NCBI GenBank assembly: GCA_900770165.1
Contig: CAAGJJ010000201.1
Location: 1 to 9,653 of the forward strand
Reading direction: 5' to 3'
DNA length: 9,653 nt
Source: Clostridia bacterium
GTDB lineage: Bacteria > Bacillota > Clostridia > Oscillospirales > Acutalibacteraceae
The notes beneath the pieces were generated by a model. It had not been told where the DNA came from. It searched no databases and saw only the letters and a list, made by a program, of their open reading frames with translations. This document shows positions 1 to 5,520 of this stretch, piece by piece. The stretch's first letter is position 1. Every line of letters starts with the position of its first letter. Made by a program: the position numbers and the translations under genes.

Positions 1-31
1 ACTCTTTCCCTACACGACGCTCTTCCGATCT
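1..31. other. Illumina sequencing adapter remnant (artefact)
   Basis: The first 31 bases match the last 31 bases of the Illumina TruSeq universal adapter, ending in CGACGCTCTTCCGATCT, as I remember that oligonucleotide. This is untrimmed library sequence at a contig end and not genomic DNA. It adds false residues and a false stop codon to the reading frame of the ABC transporter gene that runs into it. Confidence 0.97.
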
Positions 32-969
32 AGTCTTCCTATGCACACCATACATCCTGTAGCATCAACTATGGCAAAAGGAATTCCTATAATTGACTCA
101 ACAAACTTTTCAAGAATAACGACAAAACCAACAAGTTCTCCAACTGTAAGCTGTCCATTTCTTACAAGCCATATGCTTAAAAATGCACATAATATAGAAG
201 GAATCCATTGTATGAGTCTTCTTACAACTATCGCCGTATTGCTTATGCCTGTTCTTATCTGCTCTGTTTCCACAAGCTCCTCTGATGCATTATGCATTCT
301 GTTTTCAAAATACTTCTGTAATCCAAAGGCTTTTATTATCTGATACCCCATTATAGCTTCATGATCAATCCCAAGCATTGCATCAACCTTTAAACGATAT
401 ACCTTTGACACATCACGCATTTTCTTCACAAGAATATTTGACAGCCATATTACAAGTGGATAACTCACAACAACTGCAACAAAAAGCACTACATTTATCC
501 TTCGCACATAATTGGCATATATAAGTGCTGCCGTAATATTTGTTATAATTGTTGCAAAATGCTCTGTCAGAAAGTTTTCGGCTTCTGCTATATCAGAATT
601 CACCTTATTAATTATTGTTGCTGTACCTGCATTATCATAATATGAATAATCTATCCGGTATAACTTGCTGCTTATCTGTTTTCTGTATGAATTAATAACC
701 CTTACCGCATATTTAAGTGAAAGCCTGCTTCCTGCAAAGGAAAGTACAAAGCCTGATAATGTCAGATATATAAACTTCTCAATAATACTGCCAATATCAA
801 CAGCTTCGCCTGACAGCATATAATCTATGTTGACACTTATTATCTTATTGGCACTCACAATTATCTCATTCACAACAGCATTAAGAAGCAGTGCCATAAT
901 TATCAGATACGAATACCTGAGCATATTTTTTATAAAATTATTTGTTTTAAGATTAAACTTCTGATTCAT
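32..969 (-). CDS. ABC exporter, transmembrane domain (3' truncated by contig edge)
   Basis: About 312 genuine residues of a type I ABC exporter half-transporter remain. Hydrophobic segments lie at roughly residues 18-40, 65-85, 138-180 and 250-300. The region around residues 105-130 has the family's substrate-domain pattern (YYDNAGTATIINKVNSDI). The protein breaks off in the usual linker (CMVCIGRL) just before the ATP-binding domain, so no Walker motifs are present. The last residues of the open frame are coded by the adapter. The start at 969 is preceded by a good ribosome site, GAGGTGG, 7 bases upstream. It would pump a substrate across the membrane using ATP, probably with a second half-transporter; the substrate cannot be told. 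The gene diverges from the AraC regulator at 1125, which may control it. Confidence 0.85.
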
Positions 970-1044
970 ATGTTATCCACCTCTTATTATGATTTAACTA
1001 TAACTTATTCTTGCACAAAATTTTATTTTTTTCATTAAATATTA

Positions 1045-1073
1045 TTGCTTTTATGACATATAATTTATAAAAT
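1045..1073 (+). promoter_or_regulatory. Candidate sigma-70 promoter for the AraC regulator
   Basis: TTGCTT (1045-1050) and TAAAAT (1068-1073) are separated by 17 bases in the very AT-rich divergent gap 970-1124; an overlapping TATAAT is at 1060-1065. The gap must also hold the promoter of the minus-strand ABC gene, but I see no clear -35/-10 pair for it. AT-rich sequence produces many chance -10 matches, so this is tentative. Confidence 0.35.
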
Positions 1074-1124
1074 TATGCTATATCAATTATAACTTGGTTA
1101 AACCACTCAAGAATGGAGATTACT

Positions 1125-1976
1125 ATGCCTCTTCCACTTAAACCCGGAGAAAATATTTATATAGACCACAAAATAAAAGAAGCAAGCTACACAATGCCAG
1201 CAATGCAGGCAGCACATGACCACTACACCATCGGTTATATGGTATCAGGTGATCGAAGATGGATTGCAACTGATAACATACGTGTATGCCACGCCGGCGA
1301 TTTTGGGATTGCTAAACCTGAGGTTTATCACAGGAACTGTCCTATATCGGATGTTCCTTATGACAGATATGTAATAAAAGTTCGTACAGAAGTATTTGAA
1401 CCTATTATTGAAATAATCGGACATACTCAATTAGATATTCTTTGTCGCAATTATCTACATTTTACCAAAGCTTCACAAAATGAAATACAAAAAATGTGTG
1501 ATGAAATGTTATACGAATACGAACGAAATTCTGACCACTCACAACTGCTTCTTCAGGGAATGTTTTATAAACTATTCTTCTATGTATATGAGCATCACAT
1601 TTCAAGTGACTCAGATAACAATACTTTATATCTGAAAAGATTCGATGACAGAATTCAGAAGGCTATGATATATGCTGAAAATAATCTTGAATATGGTGCC
1701 AGCCTGCAGAATGTGGCAGACTTTGCCTGTCTTTCTCCATCACATTTTTCAAGACTTTTCAAAGCTGTAACTGGTTCATCATATACTGAATATATAACAG
1801 CGGTCCGATTACAACACGCAAAGATTCTTTTAGAAATCGGGGAAATATCTATAAGTGCGGTTGCAAACAAAGTCGGCATATCTAATGCAAGCTACCTTAG
1901 TGCACTGCTTAAGAAGCATTATGGTATCACACCGACACAGATAAAGAAAAATTCTAATTCTGGGAATTTAACGTAA
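1125..1976 (+). CDS. AraC-family transcriptional regulator
   Basis: This protein of about 283 residues has an N-terminal cupin-like sensor half (HDHYTIGYMVSGDRRW, then a CHAGDFGIAKPEVYH pattern) and a C-terminal AraC-type double helix-turn-helix over the last 100 residues. The HTH signature is clear: ASLQNVADFACLSPSHFSRLFKAVTG followed by ISISAVANKVGISNASYLSALLKKHYGITP, split here as two helices. An ATG at 1113 is in frame, but the one at 1125 is preferred because GGAG (1115-1118) lies 6 bases before it and overlaps the upstream ATG. Such regulators bind a small ligand through the cupin and activate nearby genes; the divergent ABC exporter is the obvious candidate target. The stop codon is only a few bases from the inverted repeat starting at 1979, so any native terminator was displaced or lost. 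Confidence 0.9.
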   Translation: MPLPLKPGENIYIDHKIKEASYTMPAMQAAHDHYTIGYMVSGDRRWIATDNIRVCHAGDFGIAKPEVYHRNCPISDVPYDRYVIKVRTEVFEPIIEIIGHTQLDILCRNYLHFTKASQNEIQKMCDEMLYEYERNSDHSQLLLQGMFYKLFFYVYEHHISSDSDNNTLYLKRFDDRIQKAMIYAENNLEYGASLQNVADFACLSPSHFSRLFKAVTGSSYTEYITAVRLQHAKILLEIGEISISAVANKVGISNASYLSALLKKHYGITPTQIKKNSNSGNLT

Positions 1977-1978
1977 TA

Positions 1979-2080
1979 ATTTGACATAAAAATAGAAATA
2001 GAGTAATATAATATTATAAAAGATGCTACCGATAGACGGCTTAGTCTTTTCAATAATGATTAAAAAATAACCGCTTAGTT
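1979..2080 (+). repeat. Left arm of a long inverted repeat flanking the IS
   Basis: This stretch is an inverted copy of 3548-3653. By hand alignment about four bases in five match: 37 of 40 in the outer AT-rich part, then a core CCGATAGACGG common to both, then an inner TAACCGCT end. It starts three bases after the AraC stop codon. It contains a promoter-like TTGACA-N17-TAATAT and, downstream of that, a small potential stem-loop. It is outside the IS terminal repeats and not explained by the IS. It is most likely half of a MITE-like palindromic element. Confidence 0.8.
1981..2009 (+). promoter_or_regulatory. Promoter-like motif in the left repeat arm, pointing into the IS
   Basis: TTGACA (1981-1986) is a consensus -35 box. 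TAATAT (2004-2009) follows after 17 bases. Transcription would run rightward into the IS, antisense to orfB. The same motif is conserved in the right arm, which argues that it matters to the repeat. Confidence 0.5.
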
Positions 2081-2088
2081 GACCAGAC

Positions 2089-2115
2089 TGATCTGACCCC
2101 AAAAAGTTAGACAAA
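2089..2115 (+). repeat. IS left terminal inverted repeat
   Basis: TGATCTGACCCC followed by AAAAAGTTAGACAAA pairs with the complement of 3515-3541 at 19 of 27 positions, including a 10-base perfect inner block. It lies just beyond the orfB stop codon, as expected for IRR of an IS3-family element. Confidence 0.8.
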
Positions 2116-2123
2116 TTTGAGAG

Positions 2124-2906
2124 CTAAGCTACAAAGGATTGAAGCCTGTATTGCACAGGACTCAGTCCTTTTAGTTTACTCTTTATTCGCTTATTATTAT
2201 AGTAATCTATATATTTTTTTAGTTCTATTTTAAATTCATCCATTGATTCAAATTCACGTAGGTATAGCAATTCAGATTTTAACAATCCGAAAAAGTTCTC
2301 CATTACGGAGTTGTCTAAACAGTTTCCTTTTCTTGACATACTTTGCCGGATTCCTTTTTGTTTTAAACGCATCTGGTACTGTTTATGTTGATACTGCCAT
2401 CCTTGGTCACTATGGAATATCAAATTTGAATTATCAGGTATCTTCTTAAAGGCTTGATCTAACATATCCATTACCTGTCCTAACACTGGACGATCGCTGA
2501 TATTATAGCAGATGATTTCACCATTGAACATATCAAGTATTGGTGAAAGGTAGATTTTTGTACCAAATAAAGAGAATTCGGTGATATCAGTAGTCCATTT
2601 TTGATTTGGAGCTGTAGCAACAAAGTCTCTTTGAATGATATTAGGTGCAATTTTTCCGACCTCACCTTTATAAGAGCGATATTTTTTTACACGAACCATG
2701 CATTTAATACCTATTGATTTCATCAACCGCTGTACTGTTTTATGATTGATGCAATATCCTCGATTTCGTAATTCCAGAGTGATTCTTCGATATCCGTATC
2801 GCCCTTGATTTTCATGATAAATAGCGTGTATTTCGTCCTTAATTTTGGCATATTTATCAGGTCCTTTACTCTTTTTTACATAGTAATAGTAGGTACTTCT
2901 TGGCAT
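2124..2906 (-). CDS. IS3-family transposase OrfB, DDE catalytic domain
   Basis: This 260-residue integrase-fold transposase cuts and joins DNA ends. The order is an HTH_21-type N-terminal region (HENQGRYGYRRITLELRNRG, residues 31-50), then the rve catalytic core with D107 (in WTTDITEF), D167 (in FHSDQGW) and E203 (in NSVMENFFG), giving the DD35E spacing typical of IS3. The end YYNNKRIKSKLKGLSP is also characteristic. The ATG at 2906 is not the natural start: the frame is open upstream to 3017, adding ERLSSKAGKIREEDK and more, and is reached by a -1 frameshift from orfA. The active product is therefore an OrfAB fusion of about 453 residues. Confidence 0.93.
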   Translation of the reverse strand: MPRSTYYYYVKKSKGPDKYAKIKDEIHAIYHENQGRYGYRRITLELRNRGYCINHKTVQRLMKSIGIKCMVRVKKYRSYKGEVGKIAPNIIQRDFVATAPNQKWTTDITEFSLFGTKIYLSPILDMFNGEIICYNISDRPVLGQVMDMLDQAFKKIPDNSNLIFHSDQGWQYQHKQYQMRLKQKGIRQSMSRKGNCLDNSVMENFFGLLKSELLYLREFESMDEFKIELKKYIDYYNNKRIKSKLKGLSPVQYRLQSFVA

Positions 2907-2965
2907 ACCAACTAACTCTAATAATGCTGCTAATTTGTATTTGCGCCTTAGTTCTGATATAACAG

Positions 2966-3484
2966 CTACTTTGTCTTCTTCTCGGATTTTTCCCGCTTTT
3001 GAACTAAGGCGTTCAATTTTTTTAAGTATTCATTCTCCATGCGAAGTCGCTGTACTTCTGCCAACAAATCTTCATTTTCTTGGATTGCTCTTTGTTTTTT
3101 GCGTAAATTCCTTGCTCCCATTTTAATTGCCCTACCTCGTCGTTCTTCATATAGAGCTTCTTTACCTTCTTCGTAATAAATTCGTTCCCAATCACTTACT
3201 GATTTCAAGGATGGAACATTGAAATGTGCGGCAGTTTGACGCATAGAAGCTCCTGTTGTATGCATATATTCTACAACAGCAACCTTAAAATCGCCAGTAT
3301 ATGTTCCGTGTGTTTTACATAACCCATCCACTCCATGTTCTGCATAAGCTGCTTTCCATTTTTGGATATCACCCTTGTTAACATGATATTGTTCTGCAAG
3401 TGCTTTTAATCCGATATTACCTTCTAAATAACGTTTTACAATTTCTAGTTTCAATTCGGTACTGTACATTTTCTTTCCAGACAT
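2966..3484 (-). CDS. IS3-family transposase OrfA, DNA-binding protein
   Basis: This is the upstream frame of the IS. It has two helix-turn-helix segments (YSTELKLEIVKRYLEGN with LKALAEQYHV, and a second around VVEYMHTTGASMRQTAAHFNV), and a C-terminal leucine-zipper-like stretch ENEDLLAEVQRLRMENEYL. OrfA binds the terminal repeats and in this family often modulates transposition. The frame is open from an ATG at 3526, but that start lies inside the terminal repeat. I choose the ATG at 3484 because AAAGGGG (minus strand, 3499-3493) precedes it by 8 bases. It would be 172 residues from there. Ribosomes shifting -1 at the A7 run (3017-3023) enter the orfB frame. Confidence 0.88.
   Translation of the reverse strand: MSGKKMYSTELKLEIVKRYLEGNIGLKALAEQYHVNKGDIQKWKAAYAEHGVDGLCKTHGTYTGDFKVAVVEYMHTTGASMRQTAAHFNVPSLKSVSDWERIYYEEGKEALYEERRGRAIKMGARNLRKKQRAIQENEDLLAEVQRLRMENEYLKKLNALVQKREKSEKKTK
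3017..3023 (-). promoter_or_regulatory. Programmed -1 frameshift heptamer A_AAA_AAA
   Basis: On the minus strand seven A residues lie exactly in phase: TTA AAA AAA TTG in the orfA frame. A slip of one base back puts the ribosome into the orfB frame, which then reads IERLSSKAGKIREED without a stop into OrfB. Both the phase and the direction match the IS3-family mechanism. I did not identify a clear downstream stimulatory stem. Confidence 0.85.
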
Positions 3485-3490
3485 AGAAAT

Positions 3491-3534
3491 AACCCCTTTC
3501 ATTAGACATGTATTTTTGTCTAACAAAAGGGGTT
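3491..3534 (-). promoter_or_regulatory. Hairpin that can sequester the orfA ribosome site in read-through transcripts
   Basis: On the minus strand AACCCCTTT (3534-3526) pairs with AAAGGGGTT (3499-3491), and inside it TTAGACA (3523-3517) pairs with TGTCTAA (3508-3502). This gives 16 bp with a small internal loop and an 8-base loop. The 3' side contains the AAAGGGG ribosome site of orfA, and the 5' side lies in the terminal repeat. Only RNA begun outside or at the very edge of the IS can form the full stem, so it should block translation from impinging transcription, a known strategy of insertion sequences. Confidence 0.65.
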
Positions 3535-3541
3535 CACTTCA
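3515..3541 (-). repeat. IS right terminal inverted repeat
   Basis: Read on the minus strand this begins TGAAGTGAACCCC and ends GTTAGACAAA, matching the left end at 19 of 27 positions. It lies upstream of orfA, as expected for IRL. Confidence 0.8.
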
Positions 3542-3547
3542 CTGCGA

Positions 3548-3653
3548 AACTTAGCGGTTATTTTTAATCCTATAATCTCAAAGGCTAAACCGTCTATCGG
3601 CAACACCTTTATTTACAATATTATATTACTCTATTTTTATATTTATGTCAAAT
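3548..3653 (-). repeat. Right arm of the long inverted repeat flanking the IS
   Basis: This is the inverted partner of 1979-2080. Differences between the arms in the core are mostly transitions (for example GGTGTTGCC against GATGCTACC), and a weak stem of the form CGG(T/C)TTAG...TTAAA...CCG can be drawn in each. The arm lies between the IS end and the phage repressor gene. With the left arm it would make a palindrome of about 220 bp once the IS is removed. Confidence 0.8.
3623..3651 (-). promoter_or_regulatory. Promoter-like motif in the right repeat arm, pointing toward orfA
   Basis: On the minus strand TTGACA (3651-3646), 17 bases, TAATAT (3628-3623). A transcript started here would read through the right IS end into orfA, and would include the hairpin at 3491-3534 that hides the orfA ribosome site. 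Confidence 0.5.
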
Positions 3654-3667
3654 ATGTTTGTGTTTTC

Positions 3668-3988
3668 TTATCCAATCTTTGAAGATAATAATTCCTGGTT
3701 ATCATCTTCCTCCTCTATATCTAAAAGTTTTTTTACTGCTTCTTTAATTGCTGGTTCTGCTCTATCATATGCAGCTTGTATTCTATAGTTAAATTCTTCC
3801 CCTTTTATAAGATAATCCGTTGATACACCTAAATATAGTGATATTTTATTTACTATATCTATTTTCGGTATTGTTCCATTTTTATAATTTCCTATTGTAT
3901 TTGTACTTATTTTCAAGTCTTTACACATCTTATATACCGTTATATTCTTTGTTTTTAATGTTGTTTCTAATCTTTCATAGAATTCCAT
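3668..3988 (-). CDS. XRE/CI-type phage repressor
   Basis: This is a 106-residue DNA-binding protein. Residues 10-64 form a HTH_3 domain: ITVYKMCKDLKISTNTIGNYKNG holds the two recognition helices and KIDIVNKISLYLGVSTDYLI the usual end. The acidic tail of about 40 residues is short, so there is no LexA/CI-type self-cleavage domain. Ribosome site AAGGAG lies 4 bases before the ATG. The gene is divergent from the rightward phage genes, with two similar palindromes and a strong promoter in between, as RstR is placed in CTXphi. It probably holds the prophage silent and may control its own transcription. Its stop codon is about 15 bases from the repeat arm, and no terminator is seen. Confidence 0.85.
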   Translation of the reverse strand: MEFYERLETTLKTKNITVYKMCKDLKISTNTIGNYKNGTIPKIDIVNKISLYLGVSTDYLIKGEEFNYRIQAAYDRAEPAIKEAVKKLLDIEEEDDNQELLSSKIG

Positions 3989-4006
3989 ATTACTCCTTTC
4001 TTTGTA

Positions 4007-4026
4007 TACACCTAAAAATAGTTATA
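4007..4026. promoter_or_regulatory. Candidate repressor operator 2
   Basis: The sequence TACACCTAAAAATAGTTATA matches operator 1 at 15 of 20 positions, keeping the ACCTA and ATAG half-site cores. Its centre is 31 bp from that of operator 1, close to three helical turns, which favours cooperative binding on one face. It lies just upstream of the repressor gene and could mediate autoregulation. Confidence 0.55.
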
Positions 4027-4032
4027 TTTTTC

Positions 4033-4061
4033 TTGACTATACCTATTTATAGGTATATAAT
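4033..4061 (+). promoter_or_regulatory. Strong sigma-70 promoter for the rightward phage genes
   Basis: TTGACT (4033-4038), a 17-base spacer, and perfect TATAAT (4056-4061). This is the best promoter in the window. The spacer is almost entirely the operator 1 palindrome, so bound repressor would exclude RNA polymerase. Transcription should start near 4068. Confidence 0.85.
4038..4057. promoter_or_regulatory. Candidate repressor operator 1
   Basis: TATACCTATTTATAGGTATA is a palindrome at 18 of 20 positions and fills the spacer of the rightward promoter. Such dyads are typical targets of XRE/CI-type dimers. The adjacent repressor gene makes it the likely ligand. Confidence 0.75.
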
Positions 4062-4082
4062 GTACTTGTAAGATTTAATAGG

Positions 4083-4126
4083 AACTTAAAAAAGATATTA
4101 GCCGCTAACAATGTCTTTTTTAAGTT
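4083..4126 (+). promoter_or_regulatory. Long stem-loop at the start of the phage leader RNA
   Basis: AACTTAAAAAAGA (4083-4095) pairs perfectly with TCTTTTTTAAGTT (4114-4126), 13 bp, and the 18-base loop has its own small palindrome TTAGCCGCTAA. It begins about 15 bases after the predicted transcription start. The stem is U-rich on its 3' side but there is no separate U tract, so it may be an attenuator, a stabilising 5' hairpin or a protein-binding site. Confidence 0.6.
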
Positions 4127-4200
4127 TGTTATTTAACACTATATTATATCAAATCCTTGTCAATTCGTCCATGTACGAAGCAGGGTGGAAAGAGGTATAT

Positions 4201-4392
4201 ATGAACAATAATAATTTAATTTCTTGTCAGGATTTAGCAGATATTCGTTATTTTTTATCTAAACTTGCTTCAGAGCATTGTACAGATATTGAACATATTG
4301 ATAACTTAACTTGTAAATTAACATCTTTACAAGTTAACTTGCAATTTAATCGTCCTCTTTTAATAAAAGATAATTCAATTTTAATGGATTAA
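4201..4392 (+). CDS. Small phage protein of unknown function (63 residues)
   Basis: This is the first gene of the rightward operon. The frame is open from 4111, but that upstream start lies inside the leader hairpin and lacks a ribosome site. The ATG at 4201 follows AAAGAGG closely and gives MNNNNLISCQDLADIRY. The protein is soluble-looking, with a predicted helical middle (DLADIRYFLSKLASEHCTDIEHIDNLTCKL) and three cysteines at about residues 9, 27 and 38. I do not recognise it. By position, first behind a repressor-controlled promoter and before a DNA-binding-like protein, an early regulatory or replication accessory role is possible, but nothing in the sequence proves it. Confidence 0.7.
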   Translation: MNNNNLISCQDLADIRYFLSKLASEHCTDIEHIDNLTCKLTSLQVNLQFNRPLLIKDNSILMD

Positions 4393-4432
4393 TATATTGC
4401 AGCATCTTTTTATTATCCCTTATAAATTCGAA

Positions 4433-4480
4433 ACACGGATAATTATAATCCGTGTCGTGGCTGTGTTGGCCGACAGCTGC
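4433..4480 (+). promoter_or_regulatory. Two adjacent stem-loops before the ssDNA-binding gene
   Basis: ACACGGAT (4433-4440) pairs with ATCCGTGT (4448-4455) around a 7-base AT loop. Directly after it, 4457-4464 pairs with 4473-4480 (core GCTGT/ACAGC plus wobble pairs). A competing TGTCG/CGACA pairing (4453-4457 with 4471-4475) would exclude both. The structure sits some 30 bases before the start at 4512 and could control its translation or be a processing site. Confidence 0.5.
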
Positions 4481-4511
4481 TTGAAAATGATAGGCTAGAA
4501 AGGATATTAAA

Positions 4512-4829
4512 ATGGAAGATTTAGTTATTATTTTATCAGTTGGAAAACCTTACGACATAACAAATGAGGACGGAACACACACAACCGGATGTACTATGAA
4601 CTATATAGCTACACAGGATATTAATCAGACATCTGAAAATCCTGACAGCGGAGAACTTGGATATGTTCCAGTCAAAGAAAAAATGCCTGTTACATTTTAT
4701 GATAATGCAAAAATGCATGGACTTCCTGCTGTTGCTAAAGTTGCATACGGAATGAAGAATTCAGGTGGAAAGCAGGTACTTTATATCAAAGCTTTAGATT
4801 TTGTAGGTAATAAACAGCCTTCAAAATAA
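4512..4829 (+). CDS. Putative single-stranded-DNA-binding protein (pV-like)
   Basis: A 105-residue soluble protein with a good ribosome site (AAAGGA, 7 bases before ATG). It has no membrane segment and appears to be mostly beta strand: LVIILSVGKPYDITNEDG, then TTGCTMNYIATQD, a charged loop, PVTFYDNAKMHG and a final QVLYIKALDFVG. Size, predicted fold and position between repressor and coat genes fit the small OB-fold proteins that coat filamentous phage DNA before export (pV in Ff, RstB-like in CTXphi). These families diverge so far that sequence alone cannot settle it. If correct, it would also bind mRNA and could repress phage translation. Alternative: an unknown soluble phage protein. Confidence 0.5.
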   Translation: MEDLVIILSVGKPYDITNEDGTHTTGCTMNYIATQDINQTSENPDSGELGYVPVKEKMPVTFYDNAKMHGLPAVAKVAYGMKNSGGKQVLYIKALDFVGNKQPSK

Positions 4830-4912
4830 ATAACTACTGGGGTTGCTATCTTGGCTGTATAAGGCAAGATGCAGCTTTAAAAATGGTAGTTATACCCCGC
4901 ATGATTAACTAC
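4830..4912 (+). ncRNA. Structured leader/intergenic RNA with alternative pairings
   Basis: ATAACTAC (4830-4837) pairs with GTAGTTAT (4886-4893), enclosing a hairpin ATCTTG/CAAGAT (4848-4853 with 4865-4870). GGGGT (4839-4843) can pair with ACCCC (4894-4898) across that helix, which would form a pseudoknot. The same GTAGTTA can instead pair with TAACTAC at 4906-4912. Two exclusive states are the sign of a switch or of a replication/translation control element. I do not recognise it as a known riboswitch class. Confidence 0.45.
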
Positions 4913-4920
4913 AGGATTTA

Positions 4921-4953
4921 ACATCAAAGGGGCGGACTCTTCCCCTTTGGTGT
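4921..4953 (+). terminator. Strong stem-loop, possible terminator or processing site
   Basis: ACATCAAAGGGG (4921-4932) pairs with CCCCTTTGGTGT (4942-4953), 12 bp with one wobble and a 9-base loop. The following bases ATGCCTTTTGTATGTTT are only partly U-rich, so termination may be weak. It lies mid-gap between the ssDNA-binding gene and the first membrane protein gene and could lower transcription into the latter. Confidence 0.5.
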
Positions 4954-4973
4954 ATGCCTTTTGTATGTTTAAA

Positions 4974-4995
4974 TAACTGTATTAACTGCTAACTG
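4974..4995 (+). repeat. Three short direct repeats of TAACTG
   Basis: TAACTG occurs at 4974, 4983 and 4990. They are short and irregularly spaced (9 and 7 bases), so may be chance in AT-rich DNA, but they lie upstream of a ribosome site and could be protein-binding sites. Confidence 0.25.
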
Positions 4996-5044
4996 GGAAG
5001 TTTAGAGCTAATGCAGCTATAAGAAGCGTATAAGGGAGGTTAAA

Positions 5045-5230
5045 ATGGTTGCTTTATTTACAATAGGTCAGGTCAACCAGTGGCTTTTTTTCGCTAATGC
5101 AATTTTGTGGGTTGCTCTTATTCTTATTTTTGTTGTTGTTAGAATACGTACTTCTGTACAAAGAAAAAAATACAGTGTAAAGCAGCAAAACGAAGTAGCG
5201 ACAGAATATAAGTCCTCTGGCTTACAGTAA
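5045..5230 (+). CDS. Small single-pass membrane protein, minor coat candidate (61 residues)
   Basis: Ribosome site GGGAGG stands 5 bases before the ATG. Residues 11-33 (NQWLFFANAILWVALILIFVVV) form one transmembrane helix, followed by a basic stretch RIRTSVQRKK and a polar tail of about 20 residues. The positive-inside rule puts the tail in the cytoplasm. It has no cleavable signal. Tiny single-helix proteins between the DNA-binding and major coat genes are in the place of pVII/pIX in Ff phages, which cap the virion tip, so a minor coat role is a reasonable inference. No homology is recognised. Confidence 0.75.
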   Translation: MVALFTIGQVNQWLFFANAILWVALILIFVVVRIRTSVQRKKYSVKQQNEVATEYKSSGLQ

Positions 5231-5271
5231 CTTTTATTATGTTATATGCAGCGGATGTTAATCTAAAAGTA

Positions 5272-5505
5272 GATGCCCCCGCCGCATCCCGTATGTTTAA
5301 TATGTTACACTGCTGCTTTTTTCCTACAAACCGCCGCAGGCTCTAATGACAGCGTTAAAAATCTAAGACGGGTCCCAATGGGGAGAGGCTTGCGCAGAGC
5401 AAGACTGGGGTCTTAGATTTAGCGTCCGTCTTAAACCAAAAAACCGTTTGTTAGAAAAAGTACATATAACATGTATGACTTTTATTTTTAAGCGGCGGGG
5501 GCATC
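5272..5505. other. Large imperfect hairpin, candidate packaging signal / replication origin
   Basis: The non-coding gap 5231-5520 holds no plausible gene. GATGCCCCCGCCGC (5272-5285) pairs perfectly with GCGGCGGGGGCATC (5492-5505). Inside, CTTTTTTCCTACAAACCG (5316-5333) pairs with 5444-5460 with small bulges; AAATCTAAGAC (5359-5369) pairs perfectly with GTCTTAGATTT (5410-5420); CCCA/TGGG continue that helix; and CTTGC-GCAGA-GCAAG (5389-5403) forms the tip. The whole would be one rod over 200 bases. Ff phages carry their packaging hairpin and both origins in such an intergenic region. A structured RNA is the alternative. Confidence 0.65.
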
Positions 5506-5520
5506 CAAGGAGTTCGATTT

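Larger units (their letters stand above)
2089..3541 (-). mobile_element. Complete IS3-family (IS150-like) insertion sequence
   Basis: The element carries orfA and orfB on the minus strand in the typical IS3 arrangement, joined by a -1 frameshift site. It is bounded by imperfect 27-bp terminal inverted repeats that begin with TGA and share GTTAGACAAA at their inner end (19 of 27 positions equal). Length is about 1.45 kb, normal for the family. The reading frames are intact and all three catalytic acidic residues are present, so it could be active. I see no convincing target duplication directly outside the ends; IS3 elements normally make 3-5 bp. The exact outer base is therefore uncertain by a few bases. 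Confidence 0.9.

Noticed and set aside
41..343. Plus-strand open frame of 100 residues
   Set aside because: It is antisense to the ABC transporter frame, has no ribosome site and shows no family features.
2084..3546. Target-site duplication around the IS
   Set aside because: The bases outside the two ends (CAGAC and CTGCG) are not direct repeats, nor is a shifted end better; the flanks may have changed or the ends are misplaced by a few bases.
3633..3653. dif-like XerC/XerD site (TTATGTCAAAT resembles a XerD half-site)
   Set aside because: Inoviruses often integrate at dif, but the XerC half does not fit, the motif is a conserved part of both repeat arms in inverted orientation, and it overlaps a promoter motif.
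3820..4071. Plus-strand open frame of 83 residues
   Set aside because: It is the Leu/Phe/Tyr-rich complement of the repressor gene and crosses its promoter region.
4830..5044. Known riboswitch class
   Set aside because: Pairings are suggestive, but I could not match conserved bases of any class I know.
5379..5417. Arg-rich 12-codon frame in the large hairpin
   Set aside because: Too short, no ribosome site, better explained by the secondary structure.
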